A stretch of DNA of 64,000 bases from Cryptomeria japonica. Lineage: Eukaryota; Streptophyta; Pinopsida; Cupressales; Cupressaceae. The DNA lies in contig NC_081415.1 in the NCBI RefSeq assembly GCF_030272615.1, positions 261,144,425 through 261,208,424 of the forward strand, read 5' to 3'. Shown one piece after another: positions 46,339 to 58,388 of this stretch (position 1 is its first letter; each line of letters starts with the position of its first letter). A program made the position numbers and the translations under genes. The notes under the pieces were generated by a model that was given only the letters and a program-made list of their open reading frames with translations, searched no databases and had not been told where the DNA came from.

Positions 46339-47757
46339 TGTAAAGTTCTGAGGCCAATAGTTAGTAAGATGAGAGGGGGGGGGTGAATCATACAAACTTA
46401 ATCTTCAATATATTCAACGGATTCAACCTCGGTAGCTTATACTTCAGTAATATAACCAAAACTACTAAACATGCTAACTCATAAACACATAATCATCATA
46501 ACACATATAACACCAGATTTAATGTGGAAACCCAAATAGGGAAAAACCACTGTGGGATTTTGGACCCACTAATAAATATACCCTTCTAGAGTATGCTCGG
46601 TTAAAGGAAAATCTTGTTAAAGATTACAAACACATTGCTAGATGTGACCCGGTTAAGGGATTTCCCTCAGATCTGTTAGGATCTTCACTTTGTTAGAAGT
46701 GACCTTGTCAAAGGATTTCAAACACTCATTTAGAATGTTACCTTGCTAGAGGGTTTACAAATAAGATTGTTAAGTCCACTCAGTTAAGAGATTTTCTGTC
46801 ACTTACAAAATAACAGTAATAAAATATATCTGCAACTTCACATCTAAAATGCTAAAGCAGATTCTTATTTGCTCAACACTGTCTAGTCATAGGACTTATC
46901 TTGTCCCTCTGCTGGGCTCCCTACTCTGTTATTCAAACAGGTCTTCAAGCTTCTGTGCTCGATAATCACTATGTAGCATCCCTGTGCTTACACTTGTCCG
47001 CATCCATTGTTTATCAACAATTCCTTATTTATAAACAATTTCTAATTGCTGAATCTCCTTGATCACATTTCCCATGATCAATCTTAGCCACCAGATCATC
47101 AAACTTGACTAGGTTCACTGTATCCTTCGACCTGAAAAATGTTTTACCTTGCCTTGGAACTTGCATTCCTTCCTAGGAACTTGTGCTAGGTTATTGCGGT
47201 TCAATCTGTGTTGTAGATCTTCCCCTTGATTTTCCATTGTCGTAGATCCTTAACAAACTTCTATGCAGCATACCAATCATTTATTCATCTCCACCTCATC
47301 AGCATCCTCCATTAAATAATGCTTTTATCCATCTAATGCGATCTATTATAACTCGGTTGTTACTCGGTTAATACTGAACTTCACTCGGTAGACATTCTGC
47401 CTTCTTTAATCGATATCGATAACCTTAGGGTTTACCGACTAGGTTCTTTGCTCGGTGACATGGTACAATATTAAACTTATAATCAACAACATATGTAGGA
47501 TATCAAAACAATCAAAATAACATGATCTCATCATTGTCTAACTCGGTAATAGTTGCCCATTGAATAACTTATTTCTCCCCTTATTCATCACATTCTTTTT
47601 GTGTCTTTTACCGACATCTTAATTTTCTTCAAATCAATCTTCTCAAGATATGGCAACATCATACTGAATCAAAATATCAATTTCATGACATCAATGACAA
47701 AATAATGTTATAAAGATAGTTATCATCCTTCTTCAGTTATATCAATAATTTCCAACA
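46339..47757 (-). repeat. Copia 2 5' LTR (about 1.42 kb)
   Basis: Minus: starts TGTTGGAAATTATTG at 47757 and ends GGCCTCAGAACTTTACA at 46339. A C-run (the CACCCCCCCCTCTCAT phrase) near the 3' end is shared in kind with the third copia-like LTR (GATTCACCCCTCCCCTCTCA). The LTR contains many ACCGAG words. A partner LTR is not in the window. Confidence 0.85.
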
Positions 47758-47796
47758 ACCTTCTCAATATCCTTAATGAATATCAACAATCTCCTT

Positions 47797-48180
47797 CTAT
47801 TGAAATGACAACACATTGTTGACAAATTTTTCGCCCATAATTTCCTTCATAGCCTGAGTGGCTAGGTCATCCATCTCGTTTAAAATTACCCCCCATCTTT
47901 CCATTTTGAGAACCCCCCTAAAATCCATAAGCCTATTATCGTTCGCTACTACTAAATGCAGGTTCAACTCCATAATCAAAACCTCAAACCACCACTTACT
48001 ATTATATCCAACAACCACACCAATGCACAAAGGGCATATAAATTTAAAATGGTAATCTAAATCATTTAAGCCTTCTTTATCGACATGGATTCTCTTGCTT
48101 TGGCATGTATGCCTTATTGCCTCTTTACTACCTAATGATGCGCTCAAGATTGCCTGATCTCTTGTGCATTAATGATTATA
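47797..48180 (-). other. Open stretch of about 120 codons, unrecognised
   Basis: An uninterrupted frame on the minus strand lacks an ATG at its head and is preceded by a stop. It includes FKFICPLCIGVV and MERWGVILNEMDDLA. No family is recognised. It lies between the LINE 3 RNase H and the copia 2 LTR and could be LINE 3 tail sequence, an exon-like remnant or chance. Confidence 0.2.
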
Positions 48181-48354
48181 CTTTTATTCTTGGCGCATCA
48201 AGGGGCCCACTTTCCACCATCTAGCTGACTAAGGAATATTTCAAAATATACAATCATCCTTTCTAGAAGAACCTTACTATATACACAAACATGAATTTCT
48301 TAAATGGTCATAATGAGATATCTATATAAATATATTTATACATTTATATATAAT

Positions 48355-48387
48355 TACACACACGCACACACATGCACACACACACAC

Positions 48388-48418
<31 letters not shown>

Positions 48419-48470
48419 AATATACACACACATGTATATAGATAAGTATATGTATACACACACACATATA
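48355..48470. repeat. Compound (CA)n / (TA)n microsatellite
   Basis: CACACGCACACACATGCACA..., then (CATA)n, then about nine TA units, then further CACACA stretches. It lies near the 3' end of LINE 3. Confidence 0.95.
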
Positions 48471-48589
48471 ATGTAAGTAAGATTATATATAAGTATATAA
48501 GAGCAACCCAGCATAACTACTCCTAGAATAGGGTAAGTACTAGCTAGGATGACCTCAAAGGACCTCTGCTAATGAGAGGGAACAGTCTA

Positions 48590-50884
48590 TTATTCAATAT
48601 GCATCGTGGACCTTGAGGTCCTATCACATCTAGGTGAGGGAGGTGTAGCATGATTTAGCTCTAAGAAATTAAGAATCTCCTTCAAGGTCCCATCCACATC
48701 GAGATTAGCGAAAATGTCATCTTGTTTATTACCTTCTCTATATATGTGATTCATTGTGAATTCATCTAAGAAACTAACTAAATCAAGCGCTCTCCCTAAT
48801 TGACTATCAAATTTCCAATTGTCTAATACCATTAATAATAATGACATGAGCTCCTTCAATTTATAACTTCTTAATGTTGTGCCATAATCAAACCTTCACA
48901 CAAAGATATAATCTCTGCCATATTATTTGTTTCTATACCAATTGTCTTACTTAAGCTAGCAATTTCAAAACTTGTACCATTGTGGATTACACATCCTATC
49001 CCTGCAATACCTGGGTTGCCTCTAGAGGCACCATCGAAATTTAACTTGTACCATCCATCTCTAGGGGGGAGACCATTTGATTTGACTCCTGCTATTTGTA
49101 ATCCCATTGGCTCCTTTACCTATAAATGGTGGAATTTTTAGACCATACCATTTGAATCTAGTGATTTCATCCCATCTAGAGAGAACAACTTCTTTTTTTT
49201 GTTGCATTAGGAGTCTATTGTTGGTAACTTCTAATATAGATTCTTCTACTTTGTTCAGAAAGATATCCTCCTTCATCACTTTGTCTTTCAAAATTCTCTT
49301 GATCCTTTCTTTCCAAATTTCCCATATCAAAATGGAAGGGGCAATAATCCATATAGTATTGTAAATTCCTATATAATCTAGCATTGGCCAGCTTTGAAAC
49401 CAACGAAGAAGTTCATTTCTCATTGCTAAGGACCAACCTAGCTTGTTGCATGGCCAATTCCAACACTTATTATTGAACTAAAAATTCAGAAGAATATGAT
49501 TAATTGTTTCCTCATCCTTCTCACACAGGGGACATCTGGAAGGGCCTTCAAACCCTGGCTTGGTAAACCTATTTGCATTGAGGATCCTTTTCTACAGAGC
49601 TACCTAAGTGAAAGTATCTGCTTTGGGAAGGCATTGTTTATTCCAAGAAAACTTAATTGGTAGATTGGTTGGGGGTTCTAGAGTTTATTTTGAAGGAGAA
49701 TATAACCATCCTTCACATTGTAAGAACCTATTTTAGATCTAGCCCATATAAGTTTTTCATTTGCATTGTGGAATGAGAGTTTCCTATTGTCTAGCAAGTT
49801 CCTAATTAATTCTAGATGTTGTTTAGGTAAGTCCAAATTGTCCATAGATTTCCACTCCCACCCTAGAGAAGGATCTCCACTGGGGAATGTCACATAATCC
49901 TTGACATATATCCCCCATTGAGCTTTCAAAATTTCTTTGACCTGGTCATTGTTTATTACAAAGTATAATGCAAGGAAGCCTCCCAAGAGTCTTCCAAGAA
50001 TAGGGCTTTGTTGCCTTTCGCCAAATCCCATGTTAGCTTCTCTAAAATAATATCTCTGTAGTCTGGCAAAAAAATCCAAATCCTCGATCCCTTAGGAGGG
50101 GAGGCTATCTTTAATATACTAATCGGATCGTTATTGTCAAGGTATTTAGATTTTAATATTTTAACCCATTTAAGATTTGGTTCCTTGCAGATCTTCCATA
50201 CCAATTTGGCTCCCAGAGTCTTATTTTGTTGGTTGAGATTCTTTACTTTGACACCTCCTTCTTTAATAGGTCTACATATCTTATCCCATGCCATCAAAGC
50301 TATATTTCTTTGATCCCTAGACCCATTCTAGAAGAAATCCCTCATTTTCTTATCAAGTTTGTCCTAAATCCCTCTAGGAATGTGAAGACAAGACATCTAG
50401 TAAATAGCTAAAGCTAAAAGGACTAACTTTAGCATCAATACCTTCCCGATAGAAGATAACCACTTGTGTTTCCATGCATCTAATTTTTTATCCATTTTGG
50501 AGGCTATATGCTCCCACTCCTTTGTCCCTTCTCTAGGGGTATACCAAGATATTTACTAGGGAGAGATCCTTTCCTATATTCCAAAATGTTACAAATTTCT
50601 AACTCCCTTCTAGGAGGAGTGTTAAAGACAAATATCTCTAATTTATTGTTATTAACTAATTGCTTAGAAGCTTTGAAATATAAAGATAAAATATCTTTGA
50701 ACCTTCTTGCCTCTTGATTACCGGCCTATCCCATTAGCAAAGTGTCATCCACAAATTGCTAATGTGTGATGGGTTCCACACCATTTGTGACTCTAATTCC
50801 TTTGAGTTGACCATAGCTCAAAGCCTTAGAGATAGATCTGCTTAAAGCTTCTGCCATAATTATGAAAAGAAAGGGGGATATTGG
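48590..50884 (-). pseudogene. LINE 3 ORF2: RT fragment, zinc-binding region and RNase H, decayed
   Basis: In coding order: RT block SPFLFIIMAEALSRSI, active site QFVDDTLLMG (about 50750), connector KYLGIPL, then KICRPIKEGGVKVKNLNQQNK (50297), SRIWIFLPDYRD, a zinc-binding precursor region (50079-49678), WKERIKRI (49423) and RNase H. RNase H residues visible are Asp in LNFDGASRGNPG, Glu in NMAEI, and His/Asp in HIYREGNKQDDI. Stops and at least three frame changes occur (near 50079, 49107 and 48870). The family role is target-primed reverse transcription; this copy is inactive. Confidence 0.85.
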
Positions 50885-52187
50885 TGTTTGCTTCACCAAT
50901 AGGAACAATAACTATAGCTAAAGTCTCAACCCGAAGTTTGGACATTCACTCCATGAAGTTATTATCTCCATAATTTAAGTTCATTTTTTTATCAACCCAG
51001 GGACATATTACTTGAAATGGGTCTGCACTATATATGCACTATGTTCCTACAATAGCTATTTTGCATTACTTCAGCAACTAAACGTATTTGAAATAAGTAA
51101 GCAAGAATTGTAACAACTGAATGACTACAAGAAAACTTTGCATTAACATAAAACCCAATCAAAGAACTGTTAACTAAGTCCAAAGTTGATAAATAGTAAT
51201 TACTCTATTTGCTTTGGCTGCAGGAATAGTCACGGGATCTGTTTCCAGTTACTGCAGGAACAGTCAATTGCCAGAACGACTACTGCAGCAGAAAGGGAAA
51301 CTAAGTTAAAAAATGCACAGGAATACTCACCAAGTGGGGCCCCTTGGATGAGTGTATCCAGGCTTCCAAAGCTAACTCTAAATACTTAGAATAAAATCAC
51401 TTTATTCATTGTCTTTCAAAGGTCGATACAACATACAAAATTAAGGAAAACTAAAAATACTCTGTAACTTTAGTTCTAAATCTTCTATCTCTCTTCCCCT
51501 TCTCTTTTCTCCCTCCAACCTCAGAGAAGAGGCATAAACTCTTATTTAAAATAAAATTACAACAACTCCCTACAATCTAGGTCACGCCGATGAAACAAGG
51601 CAGAGAATATTTATGAAAGAGAACAAACAAAGTTAAGCCACTAAAAGCGTGGATCTCTACTAAACCGCAACCAAGAATATAGCATGGTGGTGTTACAAGA
51701 TTTAATGTTTACTGAAGATAGACATAAATGAGTCCTATGTGCCCTGCTATTTCTTTGTCACTCCTTATGCCCCTTATTCTCTTTGTTATTTTGAACTTTT
51801 AACCGCCCCTTGAATAACTCAAATTGCCTTCATGACGTGACACAAAACTACCACCACAACATCTTATTTATTCTTGCAATTAAAAAGATAGAACATACAA
51901 GCATACACATATCTATTTTAATTAATCAAAACACTTATACATTTCACACATGATCTCACCTATGACAATCCGCATGACAATATGAATAAATCACATGGCA
52001 ACAAGAATAATTGGCATGGAAACAAGAATAATTGGTAAAGACAAAACAAGATTTAATGAGTTTAGTTAACATCTGGAATGCATATAGTCAAACTCTAATA
52101 CATCATTACTATCCCATTATACGAATTAAAACATGGTAAAAACTTACGAGTTTTAAGAATAAAAGGAGCTAATATCTCAGCTCATCA
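50885..52187 (-). repeat. Gypsy A2 3' LTR (about 1.30 kb)
   Basis: Homologous to the gypsy A1 LTR. In minus orientation it starts TGATGAGCTGAGATATTAG at 52187, beside a polypurine tract, and ends at 50885, in LINE 3. This is the most complete LTR of family A in the window. Confidence 0.85.
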
Positions 52188-52199
52188 TGCCCCCCAACT
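52188..52199 (-). other. Gypsy A2 polypurine tract
   Basis: Minus strand AGTTGGGGGGCA directly precedes the LTR start TGATGAG. Confidence 0.8.
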
Positions 52200-52656
52200 T
52201 AGTGTCTTGTTGATCCTCTAGCAAGAGGAAAATTTCTTATTCAGGCACTTACTCACAAGTCACCAATAGTTCCCTGTCATGTCCCTCTTGTAGCTAAATT
52301 CCAATAAAATCCCTTCATTTTTTCCAATCAGGCCCATCTAGCTTCTTCAATGGCCTCCTCATATGGCTTATCTACAAACCTGCATCCCATTAATGGCCAC
52401 ATAAGGATAAGTGGCTGAAATATCAAGGGCAGCCAGTTATTGCTCTCTGCCCTACCCAAATGGATGTATTTAGGGGCTCTTTATATAGCTGCATGAAAAT
52501 TAGGTAGTGAATGAGGTTCACCCTATTTTAAGTCTTCTGGAAGGTTATTCCAATGATGAACCAGATAGTCCATTGCAACTGCATTTTCATTTTTAATCAA
52601 ATGTTCATATTCCTGGTATGTTTCCTCTCTTATTGGTAATGTTACTACTTATCAAA
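52200..52656 (-). other. Gypsy A2 internal 3' end, left of the inserted copia-like element
   Basis: 52538-52656 matches 23163-23275 of A1 (phrases TCTTCTGG.AGTTATTC, TTGCA.CTGCA, GTATGTTTCCTCTC), the C-terminal end of the extra 3' ORF. 52200-52537 is absent from A1. Confidence 0.65.
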
Positions 52657-53788
52657 TTGCCATTAGTTTCATATCCAAAGTCAAACTATATTCTAGTCGG
52701 TTAGAATTACCGAAACATATAGTCGGTACACACAGAGAAGTCGGTATGAATAGTCTAGTCAGTTACAGAAGAAAGTAGTTACAGAACGCAGTATTCACCG
52801 AGTAAAGTTTCATGGCTACCGAGTGGTAAAGTTAACTCACCGAGTTGATATTCACCGAGTGAAACGTTTTACCAGATACATTGAACCTGGACATGCACAT
52901 GAAAACGTGTTACAAGATCGAGGCACATCTAACCATTTTTGCATTGGAAATTGCATTAGGAGATTGTGTATGATTACAAGGTCAATCTAACCAATGGGAT
53001 ATTTTGTTTAGTCATTCATTCGAAGAATCTTTTTATAAGATTGAAGCAATGAATTAGATCACCACTGTAAGAGATCTATTTATACAACATGATTCTAGGG
53101 TTAGATAATGAGGTGTGTGTGTGTATGCATGAAGGAAGACTGTTACAGAGACACAGAGAGGTCACCGATAAGGTTATCAGTGAACAGTCGAAGAACAGAG
53201 TAAACGGAAGGGTTTACCGAGTTTCATTATGGGTTACCGAGGTATGCTACAAGCTAGGTAATCTTATTCAGAGCACATAGAATCTACTTTAGCATTTCAG
53301 ATGTAAAGTTGCAGATATTTGTAATGATTTTATCGTAATATTTTGAAGTTGTAAGAGAAACCTTTAACAGGGTAAAAGACTCTAACCAAGTCTATAAATT
53401 GTAAATCCTTTAACCAGGTGCTACACTTATATAGTGTTGTAAAATCCTTTAGTAAGGTAGATCTAACTGATCTTGATACTCCTAACAGGGTAAGCTATCA
53501 GAAATAGCTAAATGTAGCTCTAACCGAGCAATCTTTATTATTGTAGTAGTGAAGTTGTGGGTGCCATCCCCACTACAGTTTTTCTCTTTAACCAAGAGTT
53601 TTTGCGTGACCAAAATATGTGTTATGGAGTGAATCATTTATGATTGTTATCTGTTGATTTTAGTTTTATTTTATGTTACTACACTATTCTGTTTATGCAT
53701 AACAGTAAGGTTATTATCAAGGAAAAGTTTTGGAGTACTGATTCACCCCTCCCCTCTCAGTACATTAGCTTTCCATATTGGGCCTAAC
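52657..53788 (+). repeat. 5' LTR of copia-like element 3 (left edge uncertain)
   Basis: Contains repeated ACCGAGT words, a TATA box TCTATTTATAC near 53069, the phrase AGATGTAAAGTTGCAGATAT shared with the copia 2 LTR, a pyrimidine-rich CACCCCTCCCCTCTCAG stretch, and the end ...GGGCCTAACA. Confidence 0.7.
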
Positions 53789-53802
53789 AATTGGTATCAG
53801 AG
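53789..53802 (+). other. Primer-binding site (tRNA-iMet) of copia-like element 3
   Basis: ATTGGTATCAGAGC immediately follows the LTR end CCTAACA, as in copia 2. Confidence 0.93.
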
Positions 53803-53851
53803 CTTGAATCTTGGAAAAGGGTTTGACTACCTAAAGAGAAAGATCTTAGCA

Positions 53852-55204
53852 ATGGAAGGCTACAAACAATCTCGGAGGATTGTGCATCTTCAAGAAGAGC
53901 TGGATAATGCAAATCAAGTGATTGCAGACATGCAGAGGCAAATGCAAAAATCTCTGAAAGTAAGGAGAAGATTATCTGATGACTTGCAGGATTCTCAAGA
54001 GCTAGTGGAACAAATCGAGACATCATCTGAGAACAGTATATATGAAGAGACTGAAGAAATGATTGGAATGTTGAAAGAAAAGAACAAAGCATTGGCTGAT
54101 CAACTAAAAACAATGAAAAGAGAACATGAACATTTCAGTACACATATGACTGAAAATCTAGATGCATTAAGGATAGCTGAGGATAAAGAAAGAGATCTAC
54201 AAAGAGAGAAATAACAACTTGAAGCTCTAGTATCTGATAAGGATGATGGAATCATAAGGTTAACTGGTATTCAAAAAAATATGATAGATCAACTAAGTTA
54301 TGCACGTCATGAAGCAATTCTGAAGAATGATGAAAATCAATCATTGAAAGTTGAAGTATCAAGGTTGACTGGTGAACTTGAAACTGAGAAGAAATCCAAA
54401 GAATCATTGGAGAAAAGTTATGAAGCATCAAAGATGTTGGATGAGCAACTGAATACAAGAAGACTCTATAAAGATGGAGGACTCGGTTACAAAGGAAAAG
54501 AATCAATCGAGAAAGGAATTCATACTACTGAGAGAGGAGAATCATCAAAACAAGCTGGAAGAAGGAATAACATCAAAAGGAAGAAGCCTATTTGCTACTA
54601 CTGTGGAAATCAAGGTCATACTACCAACATATGCCAGATCAAAAAAGGTAAGCAATCGAATATCTCTAAGTCCAATGGATATTGTTACAATTGCAATAAA
54701 TATGGTCACATACCTAATAAATGTAGGACAAAGTATGTTAACAACCATCAGAAGGCAAAATTCAAAGGGTTTTGTAAAAACTGCAATAGATATGGACATA
54801 GTACCGAGAAGTGCTGGTTTAAGCAAAAGAACTACATGAAGCATCCGCATCGAGCAAACATTGGAGGTTACCGAACTCACACAGATCCTTACCGACAATA
54901 TGCAGCAGTACGTTGGGATTACAATACAAGGATATGGTGCGAATGTTGTGGAAGATATGGACATATAAGTGCCAACTATTTTATAAGATTTGGAATGAAC
55001 AACCGGAGATCATGGAAAAATCCTGGTATGGCATGTTTTCATTGTCACAAAGCTGGACATTTAGCATGAGATTGCAGAGATCAACTGAGAAGAGACACTG
55101 AAGAGATAAAAGAAAAATTCAAGATGATTTGGAAAAAGAAAGAAATTATGTCTAATGAAGAAAGCACCTTACCTACTGAGTTAGGTGCACCTATTTCAAA
55201 TTAG
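53852..55204 (+). pseudogene. Gag-like ORF: coiled coil followed by five CCHC zinc knuckles, two stops
   Basis: The ATG at 53852 lies 50 bases after the primer site. One frame of about 450 codons runs to the TAG at 55202, interrupted only by TAA (54212-54214) and TGA (55067-55069). The first ~190 residues are heptad-rich coiled coil (HLQEELDNANQVIADMQ, EEMIGMLKEKNKALADQLK). Basic residues precede a knuckle array: CYYCGNQGHTTNIC, CYNCNKYGHIPNKC, CKNCNRYGHSTEKC, CECCGRYGHISANY (last Cys is Tyr), and CFHCHKAGHLA followed by the TGA and then DC. The spacing suits an RNA-binding Gag. Five knuckles are unusual; most plant copia Gags have one or two (family knowledge). No protease follows. Confidence 0.8.
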
Positions 55205-55731
55205 TCAAGGAAAGGTATGAAGGGACTGCATTCTCTAAAAATTAAATCATAACAGTTCCTATTTCTATTATGTACAAAATTCAAAATCTGCATAGTTAAG
55301 ATGCAATTAGTCAGTTTATATACTATACAGGAAACCTATCAAGTCGGTGTATACAAGAAACATTTCAAGTCGGTTAATAAAACAAAGCTGGGTACTTGGT
55401 GAAAATAGAAAAAAAAGAGTAAATTGGTAAAAGGTGAACCGAGTGCATTTAATATCTTGATCTAACTTGCACAGAGCCCGATGAGGTATTTTTGAGTACT
55501 TAAAAGTGTTTTCGTAGTCATTTTCATTCACCCAAGTTTTCGAGAAGCAGAGCAGAGTGAATCAAAGTGATCAAACTTCATTCAGAACAAATTTTGAGGT
55601 ATTTACATCAATCTATTCACACTGTTAAGCTGGTTTCCGATCTAGTCAAATTGCTATTGTCTACCGAGTGTGAAGCGTCAATCATTTGTAAACCCTAAGG
55701 ATAACTTGTCGAATCTTACCCAAAATCTACC
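55205..55731 (+). other. Non-coding spacer in copia-like element 3
   Basis: AT-rich, with several ACCGAG/GTCGGT words like those in the LTRs. No open frame is worth calling. Confidence 0.4.
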
Positions 55732-56150
55732 ATGGCTCCCAAGATCTAAGACCCTATAGTTGTCCAAAATGTGGAGAAGCCCTCGTTGAAATATTCTCTA
55801 ACTCCTAAAGTTGCCTCAGAACTGGATGATAAAACTACATTTTCACTCATCCCGGATCGAGTCTTGTTAGTGGAAGATGTCAGATTCTTTACCAAATGCC
55901 GTGTTGAGGAACTCAGTCATGTAGAGATTAGTGACACATATGATGAACTGTGCACTAATGGCAAACTGGATAGCAAATTTGAGCATATCAAAATCAAGGG
56001 ACTAACTGAAGCCCTAGTCTATCCCCGTGTGTTCAAACCCCAGTGGGTTAAGTTTGTATTGAGCAGAGTACATGATGATTTCATGTGGCTACAAGAGCAA
56101 CCGTTCAAGATCATGAAGGAATTCATTCACCTAATCATCGGATATCCCAT
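55732..56150 (+). pseudogene. Second ORF of copia-like element 3, N-terminal part, unrecognised
   Basis: The ATG at 55732 (MAPKI) is followed by TAA at 55747-55749 and then an open frame in phase to the junction with gypsy A2 at about 56150. Visible: IPDRVLLVEDVRFFTKCRVEE, FEHIKIKGLTEALVYPRVF, WVKFVLSRVHDDFMWLQ, MKEFIHLIIGYP. It looks like a folded globular domain rich in aliphatic and aromatic residues. Layout and style recall the conserved N-terminal block of plant retroelement 3' ORFs, but I cannot name a family. The frame past 56150 is chance read-through into A2. Confidence 0.5.
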
Positions 56151-56159
56151 CTACGATCA

Positions 56160-57791
56160 TGCTTGTATAACAAGGGATTCCACTCAATGTCAGAAGTTAC
56201 AACATAGTAATGCAAATAGAATTCACATAACAAATTCTTAACAATTGTTGGAGAGGTTTCATAAATACTATAAAATTCTTTCGGGGTATCTAAAGAAGGA
56301 CTAAGGTGTCTAACAATGCGGTTTAGCTTAAAAATTAAATACTGTTCTTTTAGATGCAAAGCATAAACCCTTGGAGGATCCCTACATTGTATCAACTCAG
56401 GAACTATAATGACAATTGTATCAACTTTAGCTTTCAATTCCTCAATCTAATTATCCTTCTTTTCAAATTTTTTATGTTGTTTATCAATAATCCCATGTAA
56501 CCTAGCCCTCTCTATTTCCCACTACCTATAAAATGTAAGTGTGATAGACAAACTAGTGAGAGATGAAGGAGGTCTATTAGCTGCTACCTGAGGGCGTGAG
56601 ATTTCTTCAACAAGTTCTCCAAATTGTTCTGCTACTTGTGCCAGATTTGAAAGTCTATCGGCACCATGTTCTTCCTGTGATTTAATCTCTGTTGACTCTC
56701 ATGCCCTTCTTCTGATGTTTCTACTGAAATGACTTCCACTACTTCCCTTGCTGCTCGAACTTTCTGTTTACTCTATCGAGTCCTTGCATACATTTTTTGG
56801 AGTGGCTGCAAGAATAGTTCTTGTAAGAGGTGATGTTGTAGGAGAACTTTCTTTTAGCCTACGCTTTTTGGCTGCAAGAGAAACCTGTGCTACTTGAGGC
56901 TGCATTATGCTTTCTCTTTGCGTCAATTGTCTCTACGTCTTTCCCTTTTCCTTTAGAAGATGTTGCTCTACTTTGATGAGTGGAGGGCTGCTCAATATTT
57001 GTTTCCATCACTATTTCTTCTACAACAGTCAAAGCTTCATTGGCAACATGAGGTTCATCCTCTGCAAAAACCTTAGGGGATGAGGGCTCTCCAATATCCT
57101 CCTCTTGGGTTGCTAATTCTTCTGCAATAGCAACATTTTCCTCCCTAAATTGAAGTATATCTTCCAATACCCCCCATGTCGTTTGAGAAACATCCCTAAG
57201 AGAAGTTCTACTAACAATTTTATCAGGCCATGATGACTGACAAAACAATTTCCTCCCTTTTCATGTTTCTTTTGCACTTATGGAAATAAGGTAATATAGA
57301 AAATTGGGAACATTTACCCTTTGGCCATGCCATAAATGACTAAGAAGTTTAAAATGGACCAAATGCAAACTTGAGTACCTTCCATCGGAGGTAATGTATT
57401 TCATCACATATAATGCCACTTGAGGCCATTCCGCTGGAAGAGATATCCGTTTGGTTCCCTATTTGTCCACCCTTAGGGGCCCATCTACTGGGTGTGTAAA
57501 TTCTGCCCTAGCGCTTCTTGCATCCTTAGATTCAAGAAACAACTCTCCTTCCTGCAACAACCTAGTAACTTTAGCTATTCACTGCTTTGTGGCAATAACT
57601 CTCAATCCCTTGACAAAGGCCTCTCCTTCATTGAATGTACCCATGAATTCAGAAGCAATTTCTTCATTGTAATCTATTATTTTCAAAAAATAATCAATCC
57701 ACCCATGCATACGGAAATAATGCTCACATAGGACATCTTGCAACAACATGTCATGAATTATAGGTTCATGGCAGATAGGATCTCAACCCAT
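56160..57791 (-). pseudogene. Gypsy A2 unit 1 extra 3' ORF
   Basis: The ATG at 57791 begins MG followed at once by a stop, then the family block (DVLCEHYFRMHGWIDYF.., PNFLYYLISISAKE), the acidic linker (57248-56870), basic Lys-rich words, one copy of the repeat-type block, a coiled-coil segment (KLKAKVDTIVIIV) and C-terminal LHLKEQYLIFKLNRIV (56370). Several stops. It is cut near 56160 by the copia-like element. The reading agrees with A1 (23241-25180) block by block. Confidence 0.75.
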
Positions 57792-58370
57792 GTCTATTTC
57801 GGCTCTCAAAATAATTTCCACAATAGAGAATGAGGGACTGAGGTAACCTACAGAGATGAAAAATATTTTGCTCGAAAATACCTTACTTGTAGTTTCTTTC
57901 AATGATTTCGGCAACAGGATGAACTGATCATTCATGGAAAGGAATGTCTTATTTAAAAATGATGTTAGGCAAATCAAAGAAGATTACTGACAAGGACGAA
58001 TAATTACTCAACTTAGAGTTCAGACCATAAAACAACGCCCAACTTATGATGGCACGTGTCCACACATGTGGGAAGGATAGAGGGAAGAGTACACAGATTT
58101 AAAATAGGTAATAATCATAGCAAAATAATAAATGCATAATTAATAAAAAATAAACAATGTGCATACTTGCAGTCGTACCAATAAATGTTGCATGAAACGA
58201 TTAGCTAAAAAAAGGGGTGAAATGAGATGATGTCACATGAATGAAGTGATAGACAGAGAGATGCAATGGGATGACATGGATGATTTTTTTTTATTATCGA
58301 AGAATAATATTTCCATAAGACATAGAAATATTTTTATGAAAGCATGCTTGAAGAATTTATTGAATGCTAA
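57792..58370 (-). other. Gypsy A2 unit 1 spacer between pol remnant and 3' ORF
   Basis: Matches 62414-62950 of unit 2 and, loosely, 25181-25690 of A1 (GCACGTGTCCACACA, then AATAAATGCATAATTAAT). Confidence 0.65.
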
Positions 58371-58388
58371 GAATGTTCCCTATAGAAA

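Larger units (their letters stand above)
42971..47757 (-). mobile_element. Copia 2: Ty1/copia element, 3' part lost
   Basis: Minus order: 5' LTR (47757-46339), iMet primer site, one Gag-Pol frame to the RT active site, then an abrupt end at 42971 against element B. RT C-terminus, RNase H, PPT and 3' LTR are absent from the window. Many ACCGAG/CTCGGT words lie in the LTR, as in the third copia-like element at 52.7 kb. Confidence 0.92.
47758..50884 (-). mobile_element. LINE 3: 3' part of a plant L1-type element, cut by gypsy A2
   Basis: On the minus strand an RT fragment with FVDD is followed by the connector, zinc-binding region and RNase H. It begins at 50884, beside the LTR of gypsy A2, in the RT block (TPISPFLFIIMAEAL), and its 3' end lies between 48590 and the copia 2 LTR. 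Confidence 0.85.
52657..56150 (+). mobile_element. Copia-like element 3 with coiled-coil/zinc-knuckle ORF, no pol seen
   Basis: The + strand carries an LTR-like segment (to 53788) ending CCTAACA, an iMet primer site, a long coiled-coil and CCHC ORF and a second ORF, and then passes into gypsy A2 sequence at about 56150. Neither RT nor integrase is present, and no 3' LTR is seen. The left LTR edge is not a clean TG and about 190 bp of A2 are lost around the insertion, so this is a truncated or recombined copy. LTR words (CACCGAG, AACCGAG, ...TTTAGCATTT.AGATGT.AAGTTGCAGAT) link it to copia 2. Confidence 0.7.

Noticed and set aside
57451-57731. + strand frames such as KFCPSASCILRFKKQLSF (repeated at 62114)
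   Set aside because: They are antisense to the 3' ORF of gypsy A2; their repetition only reflects the tandem duplication.
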